Shown here: positions 53,514 through 61,951 of the stretch, piece after piece
Position numbering within the stretch: the first letter of the stretch is position 1
Layout of the letters: every line of letters starts with the position of its first letter
DNA from: Neptunicella plasticusilytica
GTDB taxonomy: Bacteria > Pseudomonadota > Gammaproteobacteria > Enterobacterales > Alteromonadaceae
Assembly (NCBI RefSeq): GCF_047922965.1
Contig: NZ_CP150481.1
Location: forward strand, 3,906,001 to 3,970,000
Length of the DNA: 64,000 nt
Reading direction: 5' to 3'
The notes under the pieces: model-generated
What the model was told of the DNA's origin: nothing
The model's database searches: none
Seen by the model: the letters and a program-made list of their open reading frames with translations, nothing else
Program-made: the position numbers and the translations under genes

Positions 53514-54410
53514 ATGACCGTAAGAATTGGAATCAATCCCCTCACCTGGACCAACGATGATCTTCCTTCATTAGGTGCCAATACACCGCTGGAACAATGT
53601 TTGAGCGAAGGACGGCAAGCCGGCTATGCCGGATTTGAACTGGGTAACAAATTTCCCCGCCAAAGTGATGCACTCAACGCGGTGTTAACCAAGCATAATC
53701 TGGCACTGGTATCAGGCTGGTTCAGCGGACAACTGTTGTCGCGCAGTGTTGAAGACGAAATTGCTGCGATTGAAGAACATCTGCAACTACTGAAGAAAGG
53801 GGGGGCGACGGTGATGGTTTATTGTGAAATCACCGGTTGCGTGCACGGAGAACAAAAGATTCCAGTATCCAAACGCCCCACTCTGGAACAAACCGCCTGG
53901 CAGGGCTTTGGTCAGAAACTAACACAAGTAGCAGATTATTGTCTCAGTCAGGGGGTGCAGTTAGCCTACCATCACCATATGGGTACGGTCGTCGAAACTG
54001 AGCAAGAAATAGACTGGTTGATGCAATATAGCGGGCCTTCTCTAGGTTTACTGCTGGATACCGGACATTTAACTTACGCCGGAGGTGATCCTCTCGCCGT
54101 CGCACATCGTTATGCTGGTCGTATTATTCATGTTCATGCTAAAGATATCCGCAGCCATATATTAAAAGATGCAAAAAATCGTGACCTGAGTTTTCTCGAT
54201 GCAGTGCTGAATGGCGTGTTCACCGTGCCCGGGGACGGTGACGTGGATTACTTACCTATTTTTGAGCGATTGAGACAACAGAATTACGCTGGCTGGATAG
54301 TGGTCGAAGCAGAACAGGATCCAGCAGTCGCCCATCCCTTAACCTATGCCAAATTAGGATTCAAAAACCTCCAACGTCTCGTAACACAAGCGGGCCTTGA
54401 ATTGGTGTAA
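53514..54410 (+). CDS. iolE: Inosose dehydratase
   Basis: IolE dehydrates 2-keto-myo-inositol to the trihydroxycyclohexane-dione used by IolD. The 298-residue TIM barrel has the start IGINPLTWTNDDLPSLG, the metal-binding YHHHMGTVVET, GLLLDTGHLTYAGGD and HVHAKDIR. The end of the operon follows: 126 bases separate it from the phytase. It starts 52 bases after iolD. Confidence 0.95.
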   Translation: MTVRIGINPLTWTNDDLPSLGANTPLEQCLSEGRQAGYAGFELGNKFPRQSDALNAVLTKHNLALVSGWFSGQLLSRSVEDEIAAIEEHLQLLKKGGATVMVYCEITGCVHGEQKIPVSKRPTLEQTAWQGFGQKLTQVADYCLSQGVQLAYHHHMGTVVETEQEIDWLMQYSGPSLGLLLDTGHLTYAGGDPLAVAHRYAGRIIHVHAKDIRSHILKDAKNRDLSFLDAVLNGVFTVPGDGDVDYLPIFERLRQQNYAGWIVVEAEQDPAVAHPLTYAKLGFKNLQRLVTQAGLELV

Positions 54411-54536
54411 CGACAGATTCAGTGCCGGTGAGGACAGGACATGATGAAACATTAACTTAGTTTAATGTATTGAAAAGCCTGCCTTTATCCAACATTCGAT
54501 ATTCTGGACACACAAATTAAACAGGAGAACACAATT

Positions 54537-55898
54537 ATGAAAAAATTTAATCAACTGGCTTTACCCGTTACTTTATTAGCACTAGGCATTCACACTGGCT
54601 TGATGGCACAGACCAGCAAACCGGTCAAAGCAGTCAACGCCACGCTGGAAACTCGGCCTCATTTTGACGATCGCCAGGATCACTTCACTGATGTGGATGA
54701 TCCGGCTATCTGGATCCATCCTGGTGACAAGAGCCGCAGTGTCGTTATCACGGCACTAAAACAGGGTGGGCTGGACGTATATGACCTTGAAGGACAATTG
54801 TTGCAATACATTGCTGCAGCCACGCCACCACCATGTGAAGACAAACAGACAAAATGTGGCAATAAAGGTGGTCGTCTGAACAATGTTGATCTCATATACA
54901 ACGTCAAACTGGGTAATCGCCATGTAGATATTGCCGTTGCCTCCGATCGTGGTTTGGACAAACTGGCTATTTATGCCATCAATACAGACAAGCAAGGTAA
55001 AATCACTCTTGAAGATGTCACCTCGGCTGACGCCCCCCTGATATTTTCCCATAATCAGGCTGAAATAAACCAGGGTCTGACCGCATACGGCCTGGCAACC
55101 GTGCAAACCGACAAAAATATGGCTTTTGTTAGTCAAAACGGTACAACCGAGATTGCCCAGCTGGAACTGTTTGAAGATGACCAGGGCAAAATCAATTACC
55201 GGAACATGACTCGTCTAAACTTTCCAAGCACTTTCTCGTTACCCGATGGTACTTTTTGGACGCCTTGCAGTGACGACGACGGCGAACTCCCTCACTTCGA
55301 GGGAATGGTGGCCGACCCGGCAAATGATGCTTTATATCTGGCGCAAGAGGACGTGGGAATATGGCGGACGAGTCTGGCCAAACCCAATGATCTGACCCAG
55401 TGGAGCCTGTTCGCCAAAGTCAAAAAATACGGTGTTCCGTACAGTCGCACCTGGAACGCGGCGGAAGAGGAATACAGCTGCAAACTGGATTTCAGTCAGG
55501 ATCCAGGTTATGGCAGCGACAGCTTGCAGGCTGATGCTGAAGGATTAACCCTGTACGACGGGGGAAATGGTAAAGGCTACTTGTTGGCATCCAGTCAAGG
55601 CAACAATACTGTCGCGGTTTATCAAAGAGAAGGGGATAACCGTTTCATCGACAGCTTTACTGTCGCCGATGGCGAGGTGGATGCAGTCAATGAAACCGAC
55701 GGCATGATGGTTGTCAACGTCAATCTGGGCGGCAAATTCAGTCAGGGATTGCTGGTCATGCAAGACGGACAGAATATGCCAGCCAAGGGTCAAGAATTTG
55801 GACAGCGTGAAAGTACTAATTTCAAGTATGTCGCATGGGGAGATATTGCCAAAAAGCTTAAGCTGCCGGTTAACACTGAAGATATGACCCGTAAATAA
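54537..55898 (+). CDS. phy: Beta-propeller phytase (3-phytase type)
   Basis: A signal peptide (LALPVTLLALGIHTGLMAQ) directs this 453-residue protein out of the cytoplasm. The BPP signature DVDDPAIWIHPGDKSRS (Asp54 and Asp55) is followed by GGLDVYDLEGQLLQYI, NNVDLIYNVKLG, DRGLDKLAIYAI, FEGMVADPANDALYLAQEDVGIW and the DAEGLTLY blade motif. These calcium-dependent enzymes remove phosphates from phytate, typically leaving an inositol trisphosphate. It lies directly behind iolE and ends in a terminator, so it is probably cotranscribed with iol genes or from its own promoter. Confidence 0.95.
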   Translation: MKKFNQLALPVTLLALGIHTGLMAQTSKPVKAVNATLETRPHFDDRQDHFTDVDDPAIWIHPGDKSRSVVITALKQGGLDVYDLEGQLLQYIAAATPPPCEDKQTKCGNKGGRLNNVDLIYNVKLGNRHVDIAVASDRGLDKLAIYAINTDKQGKITLEDVTSADAPLIFSHNQAEINQGLTAYGLATVQTDKNMAFVSQNGTTEIAQLELFEDDQGKINYRNMTRLNFPSTFSLPDGTFWTPCSDDDGELPHFEGMVADPANDALYLAQEDVGIWRTSLAKPNDLTQWSLFAKVKKYGVPYSRTWNAAEEEYSCKLDFSQDPGYGSDSLQADAEGLTLYDGGNGKGYLLASSQGNNTVAVYQREGDNRFIDSFTVADGEVDAVNETDGMMVVNVNLGGKFSQGLLVMQDGQNMPAKGQEFGQRESTNFKYVAWGDIAKKLKLPVNTEDMTRK

Positions 55899-55936
55899 CA
55901 GCGACAGGATGTTTCATTTCCATCTTGAGTATATTG

Positions 55937-55972
55937 AAAATGCCTTCAGTCGGTGACTGAAGGCATTTTTTT
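55937..55972 (+). terminator. Rho-independent terminator after the phytase gene
   Basis: A 15-bp perfect stem (55937-55951 with 55955-55969, loop GGT) is followed by more T residues. It ends the long plus-strand inositol/phytase transcript before mmsA. Confidence 0.94.
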
Positions 55973-56045
55973 ATCTGAAATGGCGCAGCTTATCTTTGAA
56001 TAACTTCATTTTATTTGATTTATTTATTCCATAAATATACAATAT

Positions 56046-56059
56046 AGAAAATATATTCC
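56046..56059. promoter_or_regulatory. Candidate IolR operator before mmsA
   Basis: AGAA-AATATA-TTCC, 7 of 8 matches to GGAA-N6-TTCC, 76 bases upstream of mmsA. A half-site ATTCC occurs 18 bases earlier at 56026. Confidence 0.5.
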
Positions 56060-56135
56060 ATTTGGCAAAGTTGGGCATTTCTAACCATTTTGCCGTACTG
56101 CATCATTACCATTAAACAAGTGACAGAGGTCATCC

Positions 56136-57638
56136 ATGAATACCTTAGGAAATTTTATTAACGGTGCACAAACTCCCAGCAACAGTGGACGTTTTAGCCC
56201 TGTATACAACCCGGCGACCGGACAACAGACGCTGCAAGTTTCTCTCTCCAGCGCGGATGAAACTCGTGAAGCCATCGCTATAGCCGACAAAGCCTTTGCT
56301 CAATGGAGCAAAGTGACCCCGGTGCGACGGGCAAGAATATTGTTCCGTTTCAAAACATTACTGGAACAGCATTTTGATGAACTGGCTGAAGCCATTTCGC
56401 TTGAGCACGGTAAAGTGTTGTCGGATGCAAAAGGAGAACTGACCCGTGGCCTGGAAGTTGTCGAATTTGCCTGTGGCATTCCCCATTTACTTAAAGGTGA
56501 ATACTCACTCAATGTTGGCACTCATGTGGATTCCTATTCATTAATGCAACCGCTGGGCGTTTGCGCCGGCATTTCTCCATTTAATTTTCCAGTTATGGTT
56601 CCCATGTGGATGTTCCCTATTGCATTGGCCTGCGGTAATACTTTTGTGATGAAACCGTCGGAAAAAGATCCGAGCGTGATAATGAAAGTCGCTGAGTTAC
56701 TAACCGCTGCGGGTTTACCTGACGGTGTTTTTAATATCGTCAACGGGGACAAACAGGCTGTCGATGTACTGCTAACAGACGACAGGGTACAAGCGGTCAG
56801 TTTCGTCGGTTCGACTCCTATTGCCGAATATATCTATACTACCGGCAGCATGCACGGTAAACGCGTGCAGGCCCTGGGAGGGGCCAAAAACCATATGTTA
56901 GTGATGCCGGATGCAGATACAGATCAGGTGGTATCGGCATTGATGGGTGCCGCATATGGCTCGGCCGGAGAAAGATGTATGGCAATCTCCGTGGCGGTTT
57001 GTGTTGGCGATGAGGCAGCCGATCAACTTATCAGCCAAATTAAACAGGAAATTTCAACCATGTTGGTGGGGCCAGGCACAGGCCTGAAACAAGAACCTCA
57101 TATGGGGCCGCTGATCAGTAAGGTACATGCAGAAAAAGTGAAGCACTATATTGATTCAGGTGTAAAGGACGGGGCTGATTTGTTGGTTGACGGACGTGAT
57201 TTCAAAGTAGCAGGTCATGAGCAGGGCTATTTTGTTGGTCCCACGCTGTTTGATAATGTCAAACCGGGCATGCGTATCTATAACGAAGAAATCTTTGGAC
57301 CGGTATTGAGTGTAGTACGAGTGAACAGTTTCCAGGAAGCGGTTGATTTAATTAATGCGCATGAATTTGGCAATGGTACATCTATTTTTACCGCCAACGG
57401 CGAAAGTGCCCGTCAGTTCAGTGAACAAATCCAGGTCGGTATGGTGGGGATCAATATTCCAATTCCGGTCCCCATGGCTTTCCACAGTTTCGGTGGCTGG
57501 AAACGCTCTATTTTCGGGCCACTGAATATGCATGGAAATGACGGAGTTCGCTTCTTCACCCGGATGAAGACCGTCACGGCCAGATGGCCGAAGAACGACA
57601 TCACCAACCACTCGTTTTCAATGCCGACCATGAAATAA
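56136..57638 (+). CDS. mmsA: Methylmalonate/malonate-semialdehyde dehydrogenase (CoA-acylating)
   Basis: The 500-residue ALDH oxidises malonate semialdehyde to acetyl-CoA, CO2 and NADH, the last iol step (IolA). The N-terminus NFINGAQTPSNSGRF, GISPFNFPVMVPMWMFPIA, GGAKNHMLVMPDAD and the catalytic Cys281 in SAGERCMAIS are as in MmsA. GAGG precedes the ATG. It has its own promoter region with a candidate IolR site and is followed 20 bases later by a phytase. Confidence 0.96.
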   Translation: MNTLGNFINGAQTPSNSGRFSPVYNPATGQQTLQVSLSSADETREAIAIADKAFAQWSKVTPVRRARILFRFKTLLEQHFDELAEAISLEHGKVLSDAKGELTRGLEVVEFACGIPHLLKGEYSLNVGTHVDSYSLMQPLGVCAGISPFNFPVMVPMWMFPIALACGNTFVMKPSEKDPSVIMKVAELLTAAGLPDGVFNIVNGDKQAVDVLLTDDRVQAVSFVGSTPIAEYIYTTGSMHGKRVQALGGAKNHMLVMPDADTDQVVSALMGAAYGSAGERCMAISVAVCVGDEAADQLISQIKQEISTMLVGPGTGLKQEPHMGPLISKVHAEKVKHYIDSGVKDGADLLVDGRDFKVAGHEQGYFVGPTLFDNVKPGMRIYNEEIFGPVLSVVRVNSFQEAVDLINAHEFGNGTSIFTANGESARQFSEQIQVGMVGINIPIPVPMAFHSFGGWKRSIFGPLNMHGNDGVRFFTRMKTVTARWPKNDITNHSFSMPTMK

Positions 57639-57658
57639 ACCTGAGGGAGATCGTTGTA

Positions 57659-58972
57659 ATGAAAAGCTTTTTGGGAAAAACCGTCCCCTTATTGGGCGCA
57701 GCGACGCTTGGCATATTATCTGTTTCGATGATGGTGCATGCCGAGAATAATTCAACATCTGATAATTCGCGTTACCTGCTGGAAAAGTCAGTACAGATCA
57801 GTCGTCACGGTGTCCGCCCACCAACTGACATGGAAAAGATGAAAAATGCCACAAATCGTGAGTGGGCCAGATGGACTGTGGCGCAAGGCGAGCTGACAGG
57901 TCACGGTTACATTGCCTCTAGCCTATTAGCTGAGTATCAGGCTGATTATTATCGTAGTCTCGGCTTATTGCCTGAGGGTTGTCCGGCAGCCGACAAAATT
58001 TACGCTATATCCAGCCCTAGACAGCGAACCCGGGCCACTGTAGCGGCGATCCTGGATGGCATGTTCCCCGGCTGTGGCGAACAGGCGGTCAGTGTGCCGG
58101 GCCAGCAGGACGCGCTATTCCAAACCGACAAAATGGGTATCGCTCCAATCGATACGGAGATTGCCAAGGCCGAAATACTGGCCGCTCTCGGCGGTGATCT
58201 CAAACAAGCTAAGGCACTACTGCAACCCGATCTGGATAAATTAAAAGAAGCCGCTTGTGTTAAGGGAAAGTCCTGTCCATTCTACGAAACAGACTGGGAA
58301 CTCAAGTACCAAAAAGGACGCTTTCGTATCGAAGGATTAGCTGACGCAGCATCCATTGGTGAAAGCTTTCGTTTACAATACAGCGAAGGACTGCCTTTGA
58401 GTGAGGTGGCTTTCGGACAGGCGCGCACGGCTAAAGAAATTGCAGCTCTTGGTCGTTTACACCAGGCCAAATATGACTACATCAACGACACACCGCATAT
58501 TGCCAAGCGTGGTGGTTCGCAACTGATGAACCAGATCAACCTGGCATTACTGCAAGGTACTAAGCTAGAGAAAAATGATCCATTGGGAAATCCACCTGAA
58601 GCATCGTTATTCATTATCGTTGCACACGATACCAATATATCTTACCTGCGCACGATGCTCGGTTTCACCTGGGAACTTGGGGAATACCGTAAAGGCAATA
58701 TACCACCTACAGGAACATTAACTTGGCAACGCTTCCTGGATCGTAAAACCGGCAAACGTTTTATACGTACATTCTTCACAGCACAAAGTATGGATCAGAT
58801 CCGCAGCTTGACGCCATTAAATGCGAACAATCCACCGCTACAAGCCGAATTTGCTTTGGGTGATTGCGAGAAGACCGAAGTCGGTACGCTGTGCCCGCTG
58901 AGTAGCTTTGCAAATAAAATGGACAGCATCATCGATAGGACAGCGCTGATCAATTACATCTACCCGCAATAA
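57659..58972 (+). CDS. Histidine-acid phosphatase (AppA/MINPP-like phytase)
   Basis: A signal peptide ends near VHAEN. The active-site motif QISRHGVRPPT (Arg49-His50-Gly-x-Arg) and the proton donor VAHDTN (His323-Asp324) define a clade-2 histidine phosphatase of the AppA kind, which strips phytate down to inositol monophosphate. The true start is the ATG at 57659 with GAGGGAG upstream; a longer frame from 57584 overlaps mmsA. At 437 residues it is typical. Paired Cys residues would form disulfides in the periplasm. Glucose-1-phosphatase activity is the main alternative. Confidence 0.9.
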   Translation: MKSFLGKTVPLLGAATLGILSVSMMVHAENNSTSDNSRYLLEKSVQISRHGVRPPTDMEKMKNATNREWARWTVAQGELTGHGYIASSLLAEYQADYYRSLGLLPEGCPAADKIYAISSPRQRTRATVAAILDGMFPGCGEQAVSVPGQQDALFQTDKMGIAPIDTEIAKAEILAALGGDLKQAKALLQPDLDKLKEAACVKGKSCPFYETDWELKYQKGRFRIEGLADAASIGESFRLQYSEGLPLSEVAFGQARTAKEIAALGRLHQAKYDYINDTPHIAKRGGSQLMNQINLALLQGTKLEKNDPLGNPPEASLFIIVAHDTNISYLRTMLGFTWELGEYRKGNIPPTGTLTWQRFLDRKTGKRFIRTFFTAQSMDQIRSLTPLNANNPPLQAEFALGDCEKTEVGTLCPLSSFANKMDSIIDRTALINYIYPQ

Positions 58973-59018
58973 GCGATACTTTAAACTCACCAACGATGAG
59001 ACAAGAATGAACTTGAGA

Positions 59019-59041
59019 GTCCGGCGCAAGCACTGCCGGAC
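59019..59041. other. Stem-loop after the histidine phosphatase gene
   Basis: GTCCGGC (59019-59025) and GCCGGAC (59035-59041) form a 7-bp GC-rich stem with a 9-base loop. It lacks a clear T tract but may end the mmsA-phytase message. Confidence 0.4.
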
Positions 59042-59084
59042 ACTGCTACCTGATAATATCTTATTTATCCAGAGTTCAAGTTAT

Positions 59085-59660
59085 TTAATTCCGCGGGTCA
59101 GTGGCGGTGACTTCAATTCTGTCTTTATGCTGAGACTGGAATGCCAGTAACGCATTCAACCCCTCAAGCTTGTGTAACTGACGAAACTCCACCCAATCGA
59201 TAAGACTGAAAAGACAGATTTCCGGATACCCCCAGCCTGAAAAGTGCTGTTGTTCAGCGAGTGAATTTAAATGGGCCAAGGTAATATTAATCCGCTCATG
59301 TTGCAGCCTGAAATACAATTTATCCGCATGCGTATCAATGTCAGATCGTTGCAGCAACAATAATTGCACAAACGAATCATTGGCTGAATCAATCAAGGTC
59401 AGAATATTCTCTTCTTCCCAGCTCAATGCTTTATTGTTGTACTTCTCGTTCAGATAACGAAAAATCACCCGCGAGTCATAAATAAGTTCGCCATCGTCTT
59501 CAAGCATGGGAATTTTCATGGTTGGGTTACGAGCCGCAAGTAACGCCCGATCCTCTCCCTCAAAAATTTGCAGGTTGATATATTGGTGCTCAACGTTGGC
59601 TAGCCACATCCTTAACCGTCTAACAAAAGGCGATGTTGTTGAACCATAAAGCTTTAACAT
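59085..59660 (-). CDS. Glutathione S-transferase family protein
   Basis: The N-terminal thioredoxin-like domain starts MLKLYGSTTSPFVRRLRMWL, with NPTMKIPMLEDDGELIYDSRVI holding the cis-Pro and the Asp/Ser that bind glutathione. An all-helical C-terminal domain follows. I start at the ATG at 59660, where the family begins; the frame runs on to 59750 without domain support. About 191 residues, on the short side. Substrate unknown. Divergent from the solute-binding gene. Confidence 0.85.
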   Translation of the reverse strand: MLKLYGSTTSPFVRRLRMWLANVEHQYINLQIFEGEDRALLAARNPTMKIPMLEDDGELIYDSRVIFRYLNEKYNNKALSWEEENILTLIDSANDSFVQLLLLQRSDIDTHADKLYFRLQHERINITLAHLNSLAEQQHFSGWGYPEICLFSLIDWVEFRQLHKLEGLNALLAFQSQHKDRIEVTATDPRN

Positions 59661-59840
59661 ATGCTGTGCCCCGGAATTAATAGTCAAAAAGTTAATGGTT
59701 AAACATTGTCGCAGAATAAAAAGGTTTAAGCCATTAGCCCAATTATACAAGCATCAAAAACCGACTCTGTGTTAAAATTGCACTGCAACACGCCACATTC
59801 GTCAGTATATGAGTCGCTTTTGAATTATTACATCCAGTAC

Positions 59841-60638
59841 ATGCTTTTATCGAACAACCGTCTGTCACTTTTGATAGCCTTCATCACGCTGATTGTCTGC
59901 TTTCCGTTGCGCTCACAAGAGTTTGTTATCGGTGTCGAGGACGTACCCTATTATCCTTTGTTTGATTTTCATCAGGAGGAAGCGACCTTTACTACCGAGC
60001 TGCTGGATCAGTTTGCTCGCAACAAAGGGTATACCTTTCGCTACCTGCCTTTGCCGATAAAGCGCTTCCACAAATGGCTGGTGGATGAAGATATCGATTT
60101 TAAATACCCGGATAATGAAAGATGGCTGGGTAATAAAACCAACCCCGAAAATCTGGTCTTCAGTGATTCCACCCTCAGGCTGGTAGGCGGTACTCTGGTG
60201 CTACCCAAGCATTTGGACAGGAAGGTCAGCGAGATGAAAGTCATAGGCACACTATTGGGATTTTATCCGACCTTATGGATAGACGAGCTCAATGCTGGCA
60301 AGGTTACTATCTACGAGAATTCGTCGACCATGGTGTTGATCCAGCAAGCACTCAGAGAGCAAATTGACGGGCTGACCCTTGACCCGGCGGTGGTGGAATA
60401 TCATCTGCAACGTTTGGGCAGAGGAGGCGAACTAGTCATCAATACTAACTATCGACATCAGTTATATGACTATCATTTGTCAACCATTAAACACGCCGAC
60501 ATTATTGCCCAGTTCAATGTATTTCTGAAACAGAACCAAGACTTTATCCAGTCCCTGCATAAAAAATATCAGCTAACCGACTACCGCCAATATGGCGAAA
60601 AACTCACTAATCTTGTCGAACACTCAGCCAACAAATAA
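59841..60638 (+). CDS. Periplasmic solute-binding-like protein (family 3 type)
   Basis: The ATG at 59841 gives a signal peptide (LSLLIAFITLIVCFPLRSQ) followed by a type II periplasmic binding fold of about 245 residues: FVIGVEDVPYYPLF, ELLDQFARNKGYTFRYLPLP and a later YDYHLSTIKH. No ABC permease is nearby; lone proteins of this kind in marine gammaproteobacteria are frequent and their role is often unclear. The frame is open to a GTG at 59769, which would precede the signal by 24 residues and is unlikely. Confidence 0.75.
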   Translation: MLLSNNRLSLLIAFITLIVCFPLRSQEFVIGVEDVPYYPLFDFHQEEATFTTELLDQFARNKGYTFRYLPLPIKRFHKWLVDEDIDFKYPDNERWLGNKTNPENLVFSDSTLRLVGGTLVLPKHLDRKVSEMKVIGTLLGFYPTLWIDELNAGKVTIYENSSTMVLIQQALREQIDGLTLDPAVVEYHLQRLGRGGELVINTNYRHQLYDYHLSTIKHADIIAQFNVFLKQNQDFIQSLHKKYQLTDYRQYGEKLTNLVEHSANK

Positions 60639-60674
60639 CGCAGATTGGCAGTTAGAAACACCCACCTATGGAGT

Positions 60675-61019
60675 TTAGATGCTAAAACTTGAACCGCATC
60701 CACAAGTGGTGGTGGCATTAGGGTTATTGACCAAAAATCGCGAACCTTCCAGACCTTCTACGTAGTCCACTTCTCCCCCAACCAGATATTGCAGGCTCAT
60801 GGGGTCGATCACCAGTGTGACACCTTCTTTATCAATAGTGGTGTCGCCATCATTGACCTTTTCATCAAAGGTGAAACCATACTGGAAACCAGAACACCCG
60901 CCACCGGTTACAAATACCCGTAATTTTAATTGCGGATTTTCTTCTTCGGCAATCAGCGCCTGCACTTTCTTGGCGGCTGAATTGGAAAACTCGATGGGAA
61001 CTGCGGTTTGTACGGACAT
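60675..61019 (-). CDS. erpA: Iron-sulfur cluster insertion protein
   Basis: The A-type carrier has three conserved Cys residues: GGGCSGFQYGF and the C-terminal TTCGCGSSFSI. It delivers Fe-S clusters to target proteins, including those of isoprenoid synthesis in E. coli. The ATG at 61019 is chosen because AGAGG lies six bases upstream; 114 residues. ClcA and ErpA also neighbour each other in E. coli. Confidence 0.95.
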   Translation of the reverse strand: MSVQTAVPIEFSNSAAKKVQALIAEEENPQLKLRVFVTGGGCSGFQYGFTFDEKVNDGDTTIDKEGVTLVIDPMSLQYLVGGEVDYVEGLEGSRFLVNNPNATTTCGCGSSFSI

Positions 61020-61116
61020 GCTAACCTCTTGCAAAATAGACCTTCAGCAAATCAGCTGCCAAAGGGCTGACAATTATCTAATACCTGACTGATTTGGTCA
61101 AGAATTGACTCCGGGT

Positions 61117-61833
61117 CTATTCTTCCCGTGCCTGATCCAGCACTTCCAGCCAGTCAAAACGACGTTCGTGCTCAGCGTTGTTACTGCCCTGACTGCTCAG
61201 TTTGGCATGAATGACTATTTTCTCCGGCATAAAACCCGCCGGTAAATCCACTTCACCGTTAAGGGTTTCAAAATATCGAAAATGGAACGTCAGCGACGTT
61301 TTCGGCGGATCGAGCTGCGCCAACATATCCACTTCCTTCATCTGACCAGCTGAACTGCCCTGCAAGGTAATCCGGATATCGCCTTTGACAAAATTTTTGC
61401 GCTTTTGTTGCTGCAACAACACCAGTGAATAACGGAAATGTTGTTCTACATTAGTGCTTTGAAAATTAATACTGTCGATAACAAAACCGTTGTCGCTCAG
61501 CTCGGGCGCCATCACTTTTTGGTAAAAGGATAGCTGATTACGGATTTGCTGATTATCACTAAAGGCCTGTTGCAGATCTTGTTGTGCTTTGAGATTGGCC
61601 CGTTTCTCAATTTCCAGTTCCACTCCCAGTATATTCAACTGTTTAATCAGTTTATTATTTTCATCGTTAAACTTGTCTATGCTGGCCTGCATACCGGCTA
61701 TTTGCTGGCGCTGATATTCGGCCATCGCCTGTCCGGCGCAATACCCCAGATAAGCCACCAGACAGATAACCAGAAGGCATATTGCATAAAACTTGAATGC
61801 ACCGATACGCTGTTTTATCGCTATTTCTTTCAC
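61117..61833 (-). CDS. DUF6776 family membrane-anchored coiled-coil protein
   Basis: One N-terminal membrane segment (FYAICLLVICLVAYLGYCAG) is followed by a long coiled coil (about residues 40-105) and a beta-rich C-terminal domain with GDIRITLQGSSAGQMKEV. It resembles the DUF6776 proteins found next to erpA in related genomes. Function unknown. It lies 97 bases upstream of erpA on the same strand. Confidence 0.78.
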   Translation of the reverse strand: MKEIAIKQRIGAFKFYAICLLVICLVAYLGYCAGQAMAEYQRQQIAGMQASIDKFNDENNKLIKQLNILGVELEIEKRANLKAQQDLQQAFSDNQQIRNQLSFYQKVMAPELSDNGFVIDSINFQSTNVEQHFRYSLVLLQQQKRKNFVKGDIRITLQGSSAGQMKEVDMLAQLDPPKTSLTFHFRYFETLNGEVDLPAGFMPEKIVIHAKLSSQGSNNAEHERRFDWLEVLDQAREE

Positions 61834-61951
61834 TCTATTTTTGACTCTCGTTTCGGAACTTCATCAAAACCTTAACTTGCGATCAGGTTAATTAGCTTTA
61901 ATTACAATAACTTGTGTTAAACTTAACGGCAAACTCGTTGCCTTGTTTATT

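Noticed and set aside
54411..54536. Pho box before the beta-propeller phytase gene
   Set aside because: No tandem CTGTCAT-like heptamers were seen; control may come from read-through of the iol operon instead.
61834..61951. Fluoride riboswitch before the ClC gene, suggested by the Met-containing filter
   Set aside because: No match to the conserved fluoride-aptamer elements was seen in the 118-base gap.
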